Part shown: positions 18,089 through 25,984 of the stretch, one piece after another
Position numbering within the stretch: position 1 is the first letter of the stretch
How the letters are laid out: every line of letters begins with the position of its first letter
Assembly (NCBI GenBank): GCA_013289165.1
Contig: JABDAL010000016.1
Span: 1 to 34,821 of the forward strand
From: Bacteroidota bacterium
GTDB lineage: Bacteria; Bacteroidota; Bacteroidia; JABEUT01
Direction: 5' to 3'
Length of the DNA stretch: 34,821 nt
Position numbers and translations under genes: made by a program
Notes under the pieces: generated by a model
Told to the model about the DNA's origin: nothing
The model's database searches: none
The model's input: only the letters and a program-made list of their open reading frames with translations

Positions 18089-18096
18089 CAAAGATA
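18089..18096 (-). promoter_or_regulatory. Bacteroidota -7 promoter element for dapD and its downstream cluster
   Basis: On the minus strand TATCTTTG matches TAnnTTTG exactly, 10 nt upstream of the dapD ATG. The leader would be very short. No clear -33 element was seen. Confidence 0.55.
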
Positions 18097-18130
18097 GAAA
18101 ATCGGTGCCTCTCTGTTTTCTCTACCATGT

Positions 18131-18138
18131 TACCTTTG
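18131..18138 (+). promoter_or_regulatory. Bacteroidota -7 promoter element for ruvX
   Basis: TACCTTTG matches TAnnTTTG exactly and ends 7 nt before the ruvX ATG, implying a leaderless or nearly leaderless mRNA. It is divergent from the dapD element 35 bp away. Confidence 0.55.
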
Positions 18139-18145
18139 TGTTTTT

Positions 18146-18583
18146 ATGAAAAGAATACTGGCCATAGATTATGGGCGCAAGCGTGTTGGCATTGCCGCAA
18201 CCGATACAGAACAAATTATTGCTTCAGGATTAACAACCATTGATACACACAAGATATTTGCGTTTCTTGCCGATTACTTAAAAAAGGAACAAGTAGAAGG
18301 CATTGTTGTTGGCGACCCCAAAAACCTAGATAATACCCCTGCCGAAAGTGCTGCGGCCACCTACATATTTATAAAAAAACTTAAAAACACATTCCCCGGT
18401 ATGCCGCTTTACATGGTAGATGAGCGATTCAGCTCTAAAATGGCATTTCAGGCTATGATTGACGGAGGATTAAAAAAGAAAGACAGGCAAAACAAAGCAA
18501 CTATTGACAAAGTGAGTGCTGCTATTATATTGCAGGCCTTTATGGAAATGAAGAAAACGGGTCATCTTCCTGCTCCCGTTTAA
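18146..18583 (+). CDS. ruvX: Putative pre-16S rRNA nuclease / Holliday junction resolvase-like protein, YqgF family
   Basis: RNase H-fold nuclease of the YqgF/RuvX family, which trims the 5' end of pre-16S rRNA and was earlier described as a Holliday junction resolvase; cytoplasmic, 145 aa, usual length. The first catalytic Asp is Asp8 in LAIDYGRKRVGIA. VVGDPKN follows strand 4, and the VDERFSS block carries the acidic residues of the active site. The C-terminal helix has the DKVSAAIILQAF pattern seen in the family. It is followed after 41 nt by def, which has its own -7 element. Confidence 0.93.
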   Translation: MKRILAIDYGRKRVGIAATDTEQIIASGLTTIDTHKIFAFLADYLKKEQVEGIVVGDPKNLDNTPAESAAATYIFIKKLKNTFPGMPLYMVDERFSSKMAFQAMIDGGLKKKDRQNKATIDKVSAAIILQAFMEMKKTGHLPAPV

Positions 18584-18604
18584 CTCTCATTTCAAATTAC
18601 TTAT

Positions 18605-18612
18605 TAATTTTG
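18605..18612 (+). promoter_or_regulatory. Bacteroidota -7 promoter element for def
   Basis: TAATTTTG matches TAnnTTTG exactly, 12 nt before the def ATG. Its last three bases are a TTG in frame with def, which makes a false upstream start. Confidence 0.5.
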
Positions 18613-18624
18613 GCAACCCGAAAT

Positions 18625-19212
18625 ATGATACTACCTATTGTTGCATTTGGAGACCCTGTTCTTAAAAAGAAGGCGATGGATATAACGAAAGATTATCCGG
18701 GCCTCTCCACATTGATAGATAATATGTTCGAAACTATGAAAAATGCAAAGGGCGTGGGCCTTGCCGCCCCACAGGTAGGCATGTCCATTCGTTTATTTAT
18801 AATTGATGCGGCTCCTTATGTGGCCACCAAGGAAGAGGAGGAAGATGACAAAGAAGGGCTTAAAAACTTCCGGAAAGTATTTATTAATGCAAAAATAGTA
18901 GAAGAGGAAGGTGAAGAATGGAAATTTAACGAAGGGTGCCTAAGCATCCCCACCATTAGAGAGGATGTGGAAAGGAAACCCGACCTGAAGATTCGGTATG
19001 TGGATGAAAATTTTGAATCTCATGAGGAAACATATGATGGGGTGAGGGCGAGAATCGTTCAACATGAATATGACCACATAGAAGGCATCTTATTTACCGA
19101 TCGGATTAATCCCTTACGTAAGAGATTACTTAAAAGAAAACTCAGCGACATTTCCAAAGGTATCGTGGAAGTTAGTTATAAAATGAAATTCCCTTTAAAA
19201 AACAAATCATGA
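18625..19212 (+). CDS. def: Peptide deformylase
   Basis: Removes the formyl group from the N-terminal methionine of nascent proteins; cytoplasmic Fe(II)/Zn enzyme, 195 aa from the ATG chosen here. Motif I GVGLAAPQ is at 43-50, motif II EGCLS at 103-107 (Cys105 is a metal ligand) and motif III HEYDH at 147-151 (both His are ligands, Glu148 catalytic). An acidic insert (about 69-77) lies between motifs I and II, as in many Bacteroidota enzymes. A TTG 15 nt upstream is in frame but lies inside the -7 element, and MILPIVAFGDPVL is the family's usual N-terminus, so the ATG at 18625 is preferred. The stop overlaps the next start (ATGA). Confidence 0.95.
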   Translation: MILPIVAFGDPVLKKKAMDITKDYPGLSTLIDNMFETMKNAKGVGLAAPQVGMSIRLFIIDAAPYVATKEEEEDDKEGLKNFRKVFINAKIVEEEGEEWKFNEGCLSIPTIREDVERKPDLKIRYVDENFESHEETYDGVRARIVQHEYDHIEGILFTDRINPLRKRLLKRKLSDISKGIVEVSYKMKFPLKNKS

Positions 19213-19778
19213 AAAAACAGTTCAGTTATCAGTATGCCCGTAATGTATTTATCACTGGCTCTACAGCAGCTATATGTCTATATGGTTGTGGCGGAGGTGG
19301 CAATAAAGCTGCAACAGGTATGGACAGACAAGCTTCTTTAGATTCTATTAAATCTATCGAAACCAAGCTCAAGACTACTCAGACCCCCGATGCATACACC
19401 TATAATGTTGCCGTAACTGCCTACTTAAAATTTGCAGGAAATTTCCCTACTGATAGCATGGCTCCGGTATGTCTTTTTAATGCGGCTAATATTGCCATGA
19501 GCTTAAACCAGTATCAACGGGCTATTAATATTTACGACACTATTAGCACCAAATATCCTACTTTTAAAAGAGCTGCTGATTGCTTATTTATCCGTGGGTT
19601 TATTTATGATGACAAATTAAAAGATACAGCCAGGGCTCGTGTTATGTACCAGCAAGTGATTGATAAATACCCTCACGACAGCCTGGCTATGCAGGCACGT
19701 GCAGCTATTTCCATATTAGGCAAAAGCTACGATGAAATAATTAAAGAGTTTGAAGAGAAAAATAAGAACAAAAAATAA
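19209..19778 (+). CDS. TPR-like lipoprotein
   Basis: 189 aa, coupled to def by an ATGA overlap. The N-terminal hydrophobic stretch ends in the lipobox-like LYGC (Cys about residue 27) followed by a glycine run, so it is probably a lipoprotein. The rest consists of two to three TPR-like helical pairs (AANIAMSLNQYQRAINIYD, DTARARVMYQQVIDKYP), with alternating paired Ala/Tyr positions and a proline after each repeat (KYPT, KYPH). This arrangement resembles BamD/YbgF/YfgM-type periplasmic adaptor proteins, but no specific member is recognised. The convergent gene begins 6 nt beyond its stop. Confidence 0.72.
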   Translation: MKKQFSYQYARNVFITGSTAAICLYGCGGGGNKAATGMDRQASLDSIKSIETKLKTTQTPDAYTYNVAVTAYLKFAGNFPTDSMAPVCLFNAANIAMSLNQYQRAINIYDTISTKYPTFKRAADCLFIRGFIYDDKLKDTARARVMYQQVIDKYPHDSLAMQARAAISILGKSYDEIIKEFEEKNKNKK

Positions 19779-19784
19779 TTCTTA

Positions 19785-20831
19785 TTAGTTTTCATACTGA
19801 ATTTTTGCCCGGTCCGCAGGAGTATTGGTTTTACTGAACAAATCAACCATGAGCGTGGCTTTAGGGTTCAATACACTTCCCTCTGTTATACTATAAACTG
19901 TCCCTGAAAAGTCTGCCAGTTTTTCACCATTTGTATTACAAATCCTATACGCCCCCATACTACTACCGGAACCATCATTAAAGCTTGAACATAGCTGCTT
20001 AACATACAATACACCCGGTTGATGTCCATCAATAGCTGCTTGTATTTCCTGCTTACTAACCAGGTGAATTTGCTGTGCTTTTATATTTGTAATGCGTGTA
20101 AGGTATTGGATACTCTTACTATCACCCAATGCCGAATCAATTAATATCGTCTCCGTTTCAACTTGATTATTCGATTTATTATAATAATAAACAGCTGTCC
20201 TTGCCTTAATGTCCTTTGATTCATAATTCAAATACAATTTAATCGGTTCTGTTTCGAATATCGGTACACTATTATTCTTCATCATAAAGTATAAATCCGA
20301 TTGCATTTCATCTACTATTTGGGGCAAACACGCAAGCATGCCCGACTCAATTTCTCCCAATGTCTTCTCCTCAAAGCCCTTGCCATATATGGTTACCGCA
20401 TTAATCACGTATTCTGCCATAGGAATTTTCTTTACAATACCCTTATCATCTATTTCATTTCCTCCCCGAAACATGGCATAAATAAAATAGTTATTATACG
20501 CCGTCTGATCCGGCTTATTATTCGGGTTTATATACATTTTACGTATCAGTTCTCTACTGCCCATGTTCATCCATGCATCCTGCTCTGCGAATACGAAAAA
20601 AGAATATTGTGCCTTTGTTAAACAAGGTTCCATTTCAGAATATGGAATAATCTTATAGGAGTTAAACTTCCATTGATGGCTAAATACTTCGGCAATTTTT
20701 TTGCCCATATCTGAATTCAGGTCATCTACAACTACCAGTAAGGTAGATGCCTGCAAAGCTTTTACATTTTGTATTCTTTGTGTATTATTATCATATAATT
20801 TTAAAGAAGGATTCGTATAGTCATCCATCAC
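19785..20831 (-). CDS. Unrecognised secreted protein, annotated from first in-frame start (signal peptide upstream is out of frame with its start)
   Basis: I do not recognise this 348-aa protein. The open frame starts at GTG 20831, but in the same frame the 22 codons just upstream encode a classic signal peptide (KNFILPASIALLLCNSICYSQ), preceded by a TGA instead of a start. One A fewer in a run of six at 20893-20898 would join it to GTG 20901, 14 nt after the upstream gene. The mature part has a hydrophobic strand (ASTLLVVVDDLNSD, about 28-41), a region with YFIYAMFRGGNEIDDKG, and a C-terminal beta-rich half. No catalytic motif was seen. It is probably co-transcribed with the DUF4412-like gene. 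Its real N-terminus is in doubt. Confidence 0.62.
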   Translation of the reverse strand: MMDDYTNPSLKLYDNNTQRIQNVKALQASTLLVVVDDLNSDMGKKIAEVFSHQWKFNSYKIIPYSEMEPCLTKAQYSFFVFAEQDAWMNMGSRELIRKMYINPNNKPDQTAYNNYFIYAMFRGGNEIDDKGIVKKIPMAEYVINAVTIYGKGFEEKTLGEIESGMLACLPQIVDEMQSDLYFMMKNNSVPIFETEPIKLYLNYESKDIKARTAVYYYNKSNNQVETETILIDSALGDSKSIQYLTRITNIKAQQIHLVSKQEIQAAIDGHQPGVLYVKQLCSSFNDGSGSSMGAYRICNTNGEKLADFSGTVYSITEGSVLNPKATLMVDLFSKTNTPADRAKIQYEN

Positions 20832-20901
20832 TATTTGCGAATAGCAAATGGAGTTACATAGTAGTAGTGCAATGCTTGCCGGTAAAATAAAGTTTTTTCA
20901 C
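20832..20901 (-). other. Signal-peptide coding remnant upstream of unknown secreted protein, interrupted by a homopolymer frameshift
   Basis: On the minus strand GTG at 20901-20899 is followed by six A and then codons that read as a signal peptide only in the +1-shifted frame that continues into the 348-aa ORF. In the GTG frame translation stops after 15 codons. A natural or sequencing indel in the A run, or transcriptional slippage, could explain it. Confidence 0.6.
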
Positions 20902-20915
20902 GTATGGGGCTCTTG

Positions 20916-21599
20916 TTATTTATCGTAATACTTGTTATCGCTCATTTTGGTCTGGATATCCTGCTGAATTTGGGCAGCTGTCATTAATTTATAGCCCGGC
21001 GGAATAACAAATACATCATCCGAAAGAGTTTGTTTATCAACCGTAGTGGCAGAAAATGATACAAATACTCCTTGCTGTTTCTGCGAAAACTTCAAAGGAA
21101 AGCCCTTTAATCCTTTAAATTGACTGTTCTTGGAGAAAAAGCTTGGCAGTTGTTCCGTACAGTATACATCTGTATTATATGTTTCTCCTTGTTTATCCGT
21201 CACCGTTATCACAGCTTTATGACAGGTATATCCTGCAATTGTTTTGGTTTCGTCAGTATATTTTATTATTGGCTCCCTGGGTTTTGTTGTATCGTCCTTA
21301 ACCTGGTATTTATATCCAAGAAGCTCCAATAAAACAACCGGCTTATCAGGGTTCCTCATATCCATAAAAACGGTTCTCTTTTGCATACCCAAATTGCTGG
21401 CCATTTTTGCTTTATCTCCCTTTATATAGATTTTCATTGAACTGGTTTGCAGAAGAGTTGCCGCTTGCGGATCATCTGAACTTACGGAATAGGTTATAAC
21501 CCCTTCGAAACTATTATCTGAAGTCGATATTGGGGCAATAAACGCGGACAGAGCAAATGCTGCAATGGTTATAGATACTGCACAGAGTATTTTTTTCAT
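20916..21599 (-). CDS. DUF4412-like secreted protein
   Basis: 227 aa. Residues 1-22 are a signal peptide (MKKILCAVSITIAAFALSAF). The mature part has the pattern of DUF4412: FEGVITYSV at the start, KIYIKGDKAKM about residue 56, the middle TKTIAGYTCHKAVI (about 118-131, with the family's YxC(H/K)KA signature), DVYCTEQLP, and a late GFPLKF strand. Function of the family is unknown; it is a periplasmic or surface beta-rich domain common in Bacteroidota. It lies 44 nt after serS with no evident promoter, and the unknown secreted gene starts 14 nt beyond its stop. Confidence 0.75.
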   Translation of the reverse strand: MKKILCAVSITIAAFALSAFIAPISTSDNSFEGVITYSVSSDDPQAATLLQTSSMKIYIKGDKAKMASNLGMQKRTVFMDMRNPDKPVVLLELLGYKYQVKDDTTKPREPIIKYTDETKTIAGYTCHKAVITVTDKQGETYNTDVYCTEQLPSFFSKNSQFKGLKGFPLKFSQKQQGVFVSFSATTVDKQTLSDDVFVIPPGYKLMTAAQIQQDIQTKMSDNKYYDK

Positions 21600-21643
21600 G
21601 TCCTTGGGTGTTTGTTTCTTTTCAATTTATATTAAATCTCCAA

Positions 21644-22915
21644 CTAATTTATGTATTCGAATTTGGTATACGGTACAAGCATTTCCGGAATACGAACTCC
21701 CTTACTGTCCTGGTTATTTTCAAGCAGGGCAGCTACAATTCTTGGCAAAGCCAAAGCGCTTCCGTTAAGCGTATGTGCCAAAACCGGTTTGTCTTTATCC
21801 TTTTTGTAGCGAAGTTTCATACGGTTACTCTGAAAAGTTTCAAAATTGGAAACAGAGCTAACTTCCAGCCAGCGCTTTTGTGCGGCTGAAAATACTTCCA
21901 TATCAAATGTCAGTGCCGAAGCAAAACTCATATCGCCCCCGCAAAGCTTTAGTATACGGAAAGGCAATTGAAGCTCCCTTAATAATCCTGCTATATATTC
22001 TCTCATTTCTTCTAACGCAACATAAGAATCTTCAGGTATCCTTATTTGAACTATCTCCACCTTATCAAACTGGTGCAACCTGTTAAGCCCCCTTACATCT
22101 TTCCCGTAAGAACCTGCTTCCCTCCTAAAACAAGGGGTATACCCGCAATTCTTTACAGGCAAAGAAGATGCATCCAGTATCATATCGCGGTATATATTAG
22201 TTATAGGAACCTCAGCCGTAGGAATAAGATACAACTTATCCTCATTTACAAAATACATCTGTCCTTCCTTATCGGGCAACTGGCCTGTACCAAAACCACT
22301 GTCCTCATTTATTAAGATGGGCGGCTCTATCTCCAAATATCCTGCGTCGCGGGCTTTATCAAGAAAGAAGTTAATAAGTGCCCTTTGAAGACGGGCTCCT
22401 TTTCCTTTGTAAATAGGAAACCCTGCCCCGGTAAGCTTTACACCCGTTTCAAAATCAATAATATCATATTTTTTAGCCAATTCCCAATGAGGAATTGCAT
22501 TTTCTCCCAATTCGGGGGCAGTACCCTCTGTGTGAATAATTTCATTTTCCTCTGGCGTTTTGCCTTTAGGAACACTGGAATGAGGGGTATTAGGCAACAG
22601 AACAGCTTTTGCCTGTAACTCTATTTCATTCTTTTTCATCTCCGCTTCCAGTGCAGTTATGTCCTGCTTCCATTGGGTTGTACTCGCCTTCAACTGGTCT
22701 GCCTCTTCTCTTTTTCCGGCTTTGTATAATTCTCCTATCTCTTTCGATGCCTTATTGAGTTGGGCAAGGGTGTCATCCAGACTCTTTTGGGCAGAACGGC
22801 GTTTATCATCAATCGCCAATATCTCGTCAATAATAGGTTTGGCGTCAAAATTTTTGGTTGCAAGGCGGGAAATTACCTCTTCCGGATTGCGGCGTATGTA
22901 GGCTAACTCAAGCAT
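21644..22915 (-). CDS. serS: Seryl-tRNA synthetase
   Basis: Class II synthetase charging tRNA-Ser (and tRNA-Sec where present) with serine; cytoplasmic, 423 aa from this start. Residues about 25-105 form the N-terminal antiparallel coiled coil that grips the long variable arm of tRNA-Ser. Motif 2 is in FRREAGSYGKDVRGLNRLHQ, and LHQFDKVEIV follows. The motif 3 region has TLNGSALALPRIVAALLEN. An in-frame TTG at 22936 would add seven residues, but it lies inside an exact -7 element (22934-22941), and MLELAYIRRNPE is the usual beginning, so ATG 22915 is used. Confidence 0.96.
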   Translation of the reverse strand: MLELAYIRRNPEEVISRLATKNFDAKPIIDEILAIDDKRRSAQKSLDDTLAQLNKASKEIGELYKAGKREEADQLKASTTQWKQDITALEAEMKKNEIELQAKAVLLPNTPHSSVPKGKTPEENEIIHTEGTAPELGENAIPHWELAKKYDIIDFETGVKLTGAGFPIYKGKGARLQRALINFFLDKARDAGYLEIEPPILINEDSGFGTGQLPDKEGQMYFVNEDKLYLIPTAEVPITNIYRDMILDASSLPVKNCGYTPCFRREAGSYGKDVRGLNRLHQFDKVEIVQIRIPEDSYVALEEMREYIAGLLRELQLPFRILKLCGGDMSFASALTFDMEVFSAAQKRWLEVSSVSNFETFQSNRMKLRYKKDKDKPVLAHTLNGSALALPRIVAALLENNQDSKGVRIPEMLVPYTKFEYIN

Positions 22916-22933
22916 ATTTACAATTTTACGCTG

Positions 22934-22941
22934 CAAATATA
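22934..22941 (-). promoter_or_regulatory. Bacteroidota -7 promoter element for serS
   Basis: On the minus strand TATATTTG matches TAnnTTTG exactly, 18 nt upstream of the serS ATG. Confidence 0.55.
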
Positions 22942-22956
22942 ATAAGGGCGGGGATA

Positions 22957-23343
22957 TTACTTATTACCCGAATACTCCTTATCGTAGCGTGTAAAACTGC
23001 TTATCCAGATAATCCTGGACCACCTGAATGTTACCGGAAAAAGCCCAATAACCAAAGACATAATAATAAAAACTAGCCATAGCGGAGGCATATTCCACCA
23101 AAAGAGGTTCAGTGTATAGAACAACGTAATAAGTGCTGTCTGAAGCCCATACGATACGTACATGGCACCATAAAAGTAGCCTACTTCCCGCTCAAATCTC
23201 AAATTGCAATGCGGGCAGATTTTATTCATTTTTAGTCCATGTGAGGTATATGGATTGTTTTTCTCAAAAACTTGTCCCTCGTGGCATCTCGGGCATCTGT
23301 TTGCAAAAGTGTCTTGAAATATTTCAAAAATTCGTGCAGCCAA
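22957..23343 (-). CDS. DUF983 small membrane protein with two CXXC pairs
   Basis: 128 aa. Cys17/Cys20 (CPRC) and Cys43/Cys46 (CPHC) form a likely zinc-ribbon before two membrane helices (about 57-75 and 82-105), the DUF983 layout. Function of the family is unknown. The start is TTG at 23343: no ATG is in frame upstream before stop codons, and starting at the internal Met39 would remove the first CXXC pair. An exact -7 element lies 19 nt upstream, so TTG here seems genuine, unlike the TTGs at def, serS, the LuxE-like gene and tolC. Gene ends 15 nt before the serS -7 element. Confidence 0.8.
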   Translation of the reverse strand: MAARIFEIFQDTFANRCPRCHEGQVFEKNNPYTSHGLKMNKICPHCNLRFEREVGYFYGAMYVSYGLQTALITLFYTLNLFWWNMPPLWLVFIIMSLVIGLFPVTFRWSRIIWISSFTRYDKEYSGNK

Positions 23344-23362
23344 TTTGAATACAATTATGCTG

Positions 23363-23370
23363 CAAAGATA
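23363..23370 (-). promoter_or_regulatory. Bacteroidota -7 promoter element for the DUF983 gene
   Basis: On the minus strand TATCTTTG matches TAnnTTTG exactly, 19 nt upstream of the TTG start. Confidence 0.5.
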
Positions 23371-23396
23371 TGCATGATACTATAACATCACTTTTG

Positions 23397-23419
23397 CCCC
23401 TCCCCGTTACGGAGAAGGG
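23397..23419. repeat. Imperfect GC-rich palindrome between the DinB-like and DUF983 genes
   Basis: Ten base pairs with two mismatches around a TTA loop, downstream of the DinB-like gene on the minus strand. No T-tract follows on the minus strand, so it is a weak terminator candidate. It may instead be a degenerate copy of a dispersed intergenic palindrome. Confidence 0.35.
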
Positions 23420-23435
23420 ATGTGATTACAGCTTA

Positions 23436-23927
23436 TCAATGCTCATCGGCACTCGGGCCATAGCTGCCCGGGATAGGTATATTTAACAAGCGGAGATATA
23501 CGCCCATTTGTGCCCTGTGGTGAACAATCTGGGAATATGCCATACGGATTACATCCGCTTTGGTAGCTTTATAATATATCTCCTCCCCATTGCGCATTAC
23601 CCACTCCTTACCCAGAATATCATCTTTCGACTTTTCCAGGCTTGCTTTACCTTCAGAAAGTGATGTTTCAAGCAAGCCCAGCAACTCTTTGTTGTTTTTC
23701 ACTACCTTCGGAACATAGGCCTTTTCATCAAAATTAAGTTCATCTGTTTCCAGCCCCATCTTAACCCAAGAAGGCAATTCGGCAATATGGGTAGCAAGAG
23801 TGACCATAGACATACTTTTTTCATGGGGTTTCCAATTGTACTTGTCTTCCGGTATACGGCTCAGCATTTTGAGGGTTGTTTCAGCTTCCTGGTCCATTTC
23901 TTTTAGGAACATTTTAATCATTGTCAT
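23436..23927 (-). CDS. DinB-like four-helix protein
   Basis: 163 aa, DinB/YfiT-type putative metalloenzyme fold; members include thiol transferases and proteins of unknown role. Candidate metal ligands are His47 (ATHIAEL), His136 and His137 (IVHHRAQMG). The start ELDQEAETTLKML-like helix and WKPHEKSMS before the first His are usual for the family. A near-match to the -7 element (TAATCTTG, 23956-23963 on the minus strand) lies upstream. It follows a frameshifted WYL regulator gene on the same strand, and such regulators often sit beside DinB genes. Substrate unknown. Confidence 0.83.
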   Translation of the reverse strand: MTMIKMFLKEMDQEAETTLKMLSRIPEDKYNWKPHEKSMSMVTLATHIAELPSWVKMGLETDELNFDEKAYVPKVVKNNKELLGLLETSLSEGKASLEKSKDDILGKEWVMRNGEEIYYKATKADVIRMAYSQIVHHRAQMGVYLRLLNIPIPGSYGPSADEH

Positions 23928-24007
23928 TGGTTGAATAATTTATTAGTTAATGATGCAAGATTACACCTGCCAAGTGACAACAGTATGTCAGCAGTAAAAA
24001 AGAATCT

Positions 24008-24947
24008 TTACCTTTTTGAAATAGTTGTCGCTATTTTCTTCACCAGTTCCTTTAAACTTGGGGGGCTTACTATCTCTGCATAGTCGCCAAACATCATATA
24101 CCAGCGCGCAAAGCCTTCCAATGAATAGGGTAAGAAAGTCATTTCCACAGCATCACCCGCATCTTTTTGAGACACAAAGCCATTAGAATAGCTGCTCACC
24201 AAAGTGTTTGATAATAGATTTATCTGCTCGCATAACTACGGTATCCAATCCCTGTTCTTTAGAAACTTGTTTTAAATAGGTTCGCAAATTGGGATGTTCT
24301 TTATTAAACTTTTCACTGGTTATGCTAATATGTGATATACGGTCGGTGCGAAAATCACGATAATCATTTCTCAGGTGGCAAAAAGCAATCAGGTGCCAGT
24401 AATTAGTGGAATAAAATACCCCTACAGGCTCTATATTCCGCCGGGTTTTTTCCTGCTTGTTATGGGAGAAGTATTCTATCGAAATAATATTCTTTTCCGA
24501 AATACTTCTTAGTATCACCTGGATAGGATTAGGCAGGGTTTTAGGCTTAGGTAAACAAGGATTATTGAGTACCTCTATATGCTTATCAATATTTTCCAGG
24601 TAATCTTTTTCAGTGTTGCGCAAAACAGCTTTAACCTTATACATGGCAGATTTATAACTTTCCTCTGTATAAGGGTCTGTTAACTTTTCAATGAATTTTT
24701 CAGCAGTAAGAAATGCAGTAGCTTCTTCTTTTGTAAACATTACAGGAGGCAGCCTGTATCCATCCATAATAGAATACCCTATGCCTGCCTCGCCGGATAT
24801 GGGGATTCCGCCCTCTTCAAGGGTTCTTATATCGCGGTAAACAGTTCGGAGGCTGATACCAAAACGCTCTGCAATATCCTGCGCCTTTACAATGCGCTTC
24901 GATTGCAACTGTCTTAAAATAGCAGTAAGCCTGTCAATACGGTTCAT
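24008..24947 (-). pseudogene. HTH-WYL transcriptional regulator (YafY type), interrupted by a frameshift near 24191
   Basis: DNA-binding regulator with an N-terminal HTH (about residues 5-45: DIAERFGISLRTVYRDI) and a central WYL domain (NYWHL at 182-186, with RRNIEPVGVFY before it). The first frame reads from ATG 24947 to a stop at 24183 (254 aa), ending KHFGEQLF. The expected C-terminal part, YSNGFVSQKDAGDAVEMTFL and GFARWYMMFGDYAEIVSP, continues in another frame to 24008. Family members read GEQ(K)YxxGFV here, so one extra C (or two missing bases) near 24191 breaks the gene. It is a pseudogene, sequencing error or slippage site. Without the C-terminal domain the WYL protein may still fold. 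Confidence 0.8.
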
Positions 24948-24979
24948 TGGATAAAAATAATTAAAAAAGCTGGTTTTAT

Positions 24980-25963
24980 TTATAGCTCCGCAGCCATAAT
25001 ATTACATCCCCTGATATCAGAATTATCAAGGCGTCCTGCTACTTCAAAATAACTATTGGGATAGGCTATACCTGAATCTTCTGTGGCAATAAACGAACAG
25101 GAATGAATATTCGCAAGATCAATAATATTTAGTGCCCCGGTTTCATTTATAAGCCCTATCCGGAAGGGGTCATAAATGTCTCTTATAACAACGCGCATCC
25201 AGGGCACGCATTGAAATACCTCCTTCCCTTTTGAATACGCCTGGGAAAGAAGTTCTGTCATGCCATATTCCGAATGGATATTCTCCACATTAAAAGCACC
25301 GGAAAGTATTCTATGCACTTCCTGCCTGGTAAGCTCTTCTCTCCTGCCCTTCATGCCCCCCGTTTCCATAATAATAGTATGCTGTAAACTCATCGGATAC
25401 TTTTCCGCCAGTTTTAACAAGGCATAGGTAACGCCAATTAAAAGTGTTTTCTGCCCTTTTCTTTCATTCTCCACTAACTTTTCTGCCAATTGCGAATAGT
25501 TGTCCATATAAAACCCACTATCGGGATGTTGGCTATCCTTAATAATATCGTTAACCATAAAAACCAATGAAGAATCCTCCCGCTCTAAATAAGACGGTAA
25601 AAGTGCCAGCAGGCAATATTGTTTTATATCTCCATAAAACATATCAAAACCCTTTCGAAAGCTATTTCGGTAAAGTGTAATATCCTTAACAATATGTTTT
25701 GATGGAATAGACGAAGTTGTTGAACTACTGCGAAATATATTATTATACTTATCCCCATCTCCACAAACCACTTCATGCGATTTAAAAAATGAAATGGGTA
25801 AGAATGGGATTTGATTTATGCTATATATTTTCGTAACGTCTACACCCAGCATAGTTATATATTCCCGGTAAACTTTATTGTTTTTATATTGAAGCCGGAA
25901 TATTTCAAGCGCCAGGTTTATAAACTCAGACTCTGACAGATTTTTGAAAATACGTTCCTCCAT
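24980..25963 (-). CDS. LuxE/PaaK-like acyl-protein synthetase (adenylating enzyme)
   Basis: Member of the LuxE family of the ANL adenylating enzymes, which activates a fatty or aryl acid as acyl-AMP; cytoplasmic, 327 aa from this start. FINLALEIFRLQYKNN, VYREY and IPFLPISFFKSHEVV are family-typical. The P-loop-like motif is SSSTTSSIPSKH at 79-90, where relatives usually have SSGTTG, so two Gly are replaced by Ser. Later HSEYGMTELLSQAY carries the ANL Tyr-Gly-Met-Thr-Glu core. The start is ATG 25963, because an exact -7 element lies at 25972-25979 and a 16-codon longer TTG frame would start upstream of it. No LuxC-like reductase is beside it. Confidence 0.82.
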   Translation of the reverse strand: MEERIFKNLSESEFINLALEIFRLQYKNNKVYREYITMLGVDVTKIYSINQIPFLPISFFKSHEVVCGDGDKYNNIFRSSSTTSSIPSKHIVKDITLYRNSFRKGFDMFYGDIKQYCLLALLPSYLEREDSSLVFMVNDIIKDSQHPDSGFYMDNYSQLAEKLVENERKGQKTLLIGVTYALLKLAEKYPMSLQHTIIMETGGMKGRREELTRQEVHRILSGAFNVENIHSEYGMTELLSQAYSKGKEVFQCVPWMRVVIRDIYDPFRIGLINETGALNIIDLANIHSCSFIATEDSGIAYPNSYFEVAGRLDNSDIRGCNIMAAEL

Positions 25964-25971
25964 AAGAAGTT

Positions 25972-25979
25972 CAAAAATA
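25972..25979 (-). promoter_or_regulatory. Bacteroidota -7 promoter element for the LuxE-like gene
   Basis: On the minus strand TATTTTTG matches TAnnTTTG exactly and is 8 nt upstream of the ATG. It lies back to back with the plus-strand element at 25985-25992. Confidence 0.5.
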
Positions 25980-25984
25980 ACACC

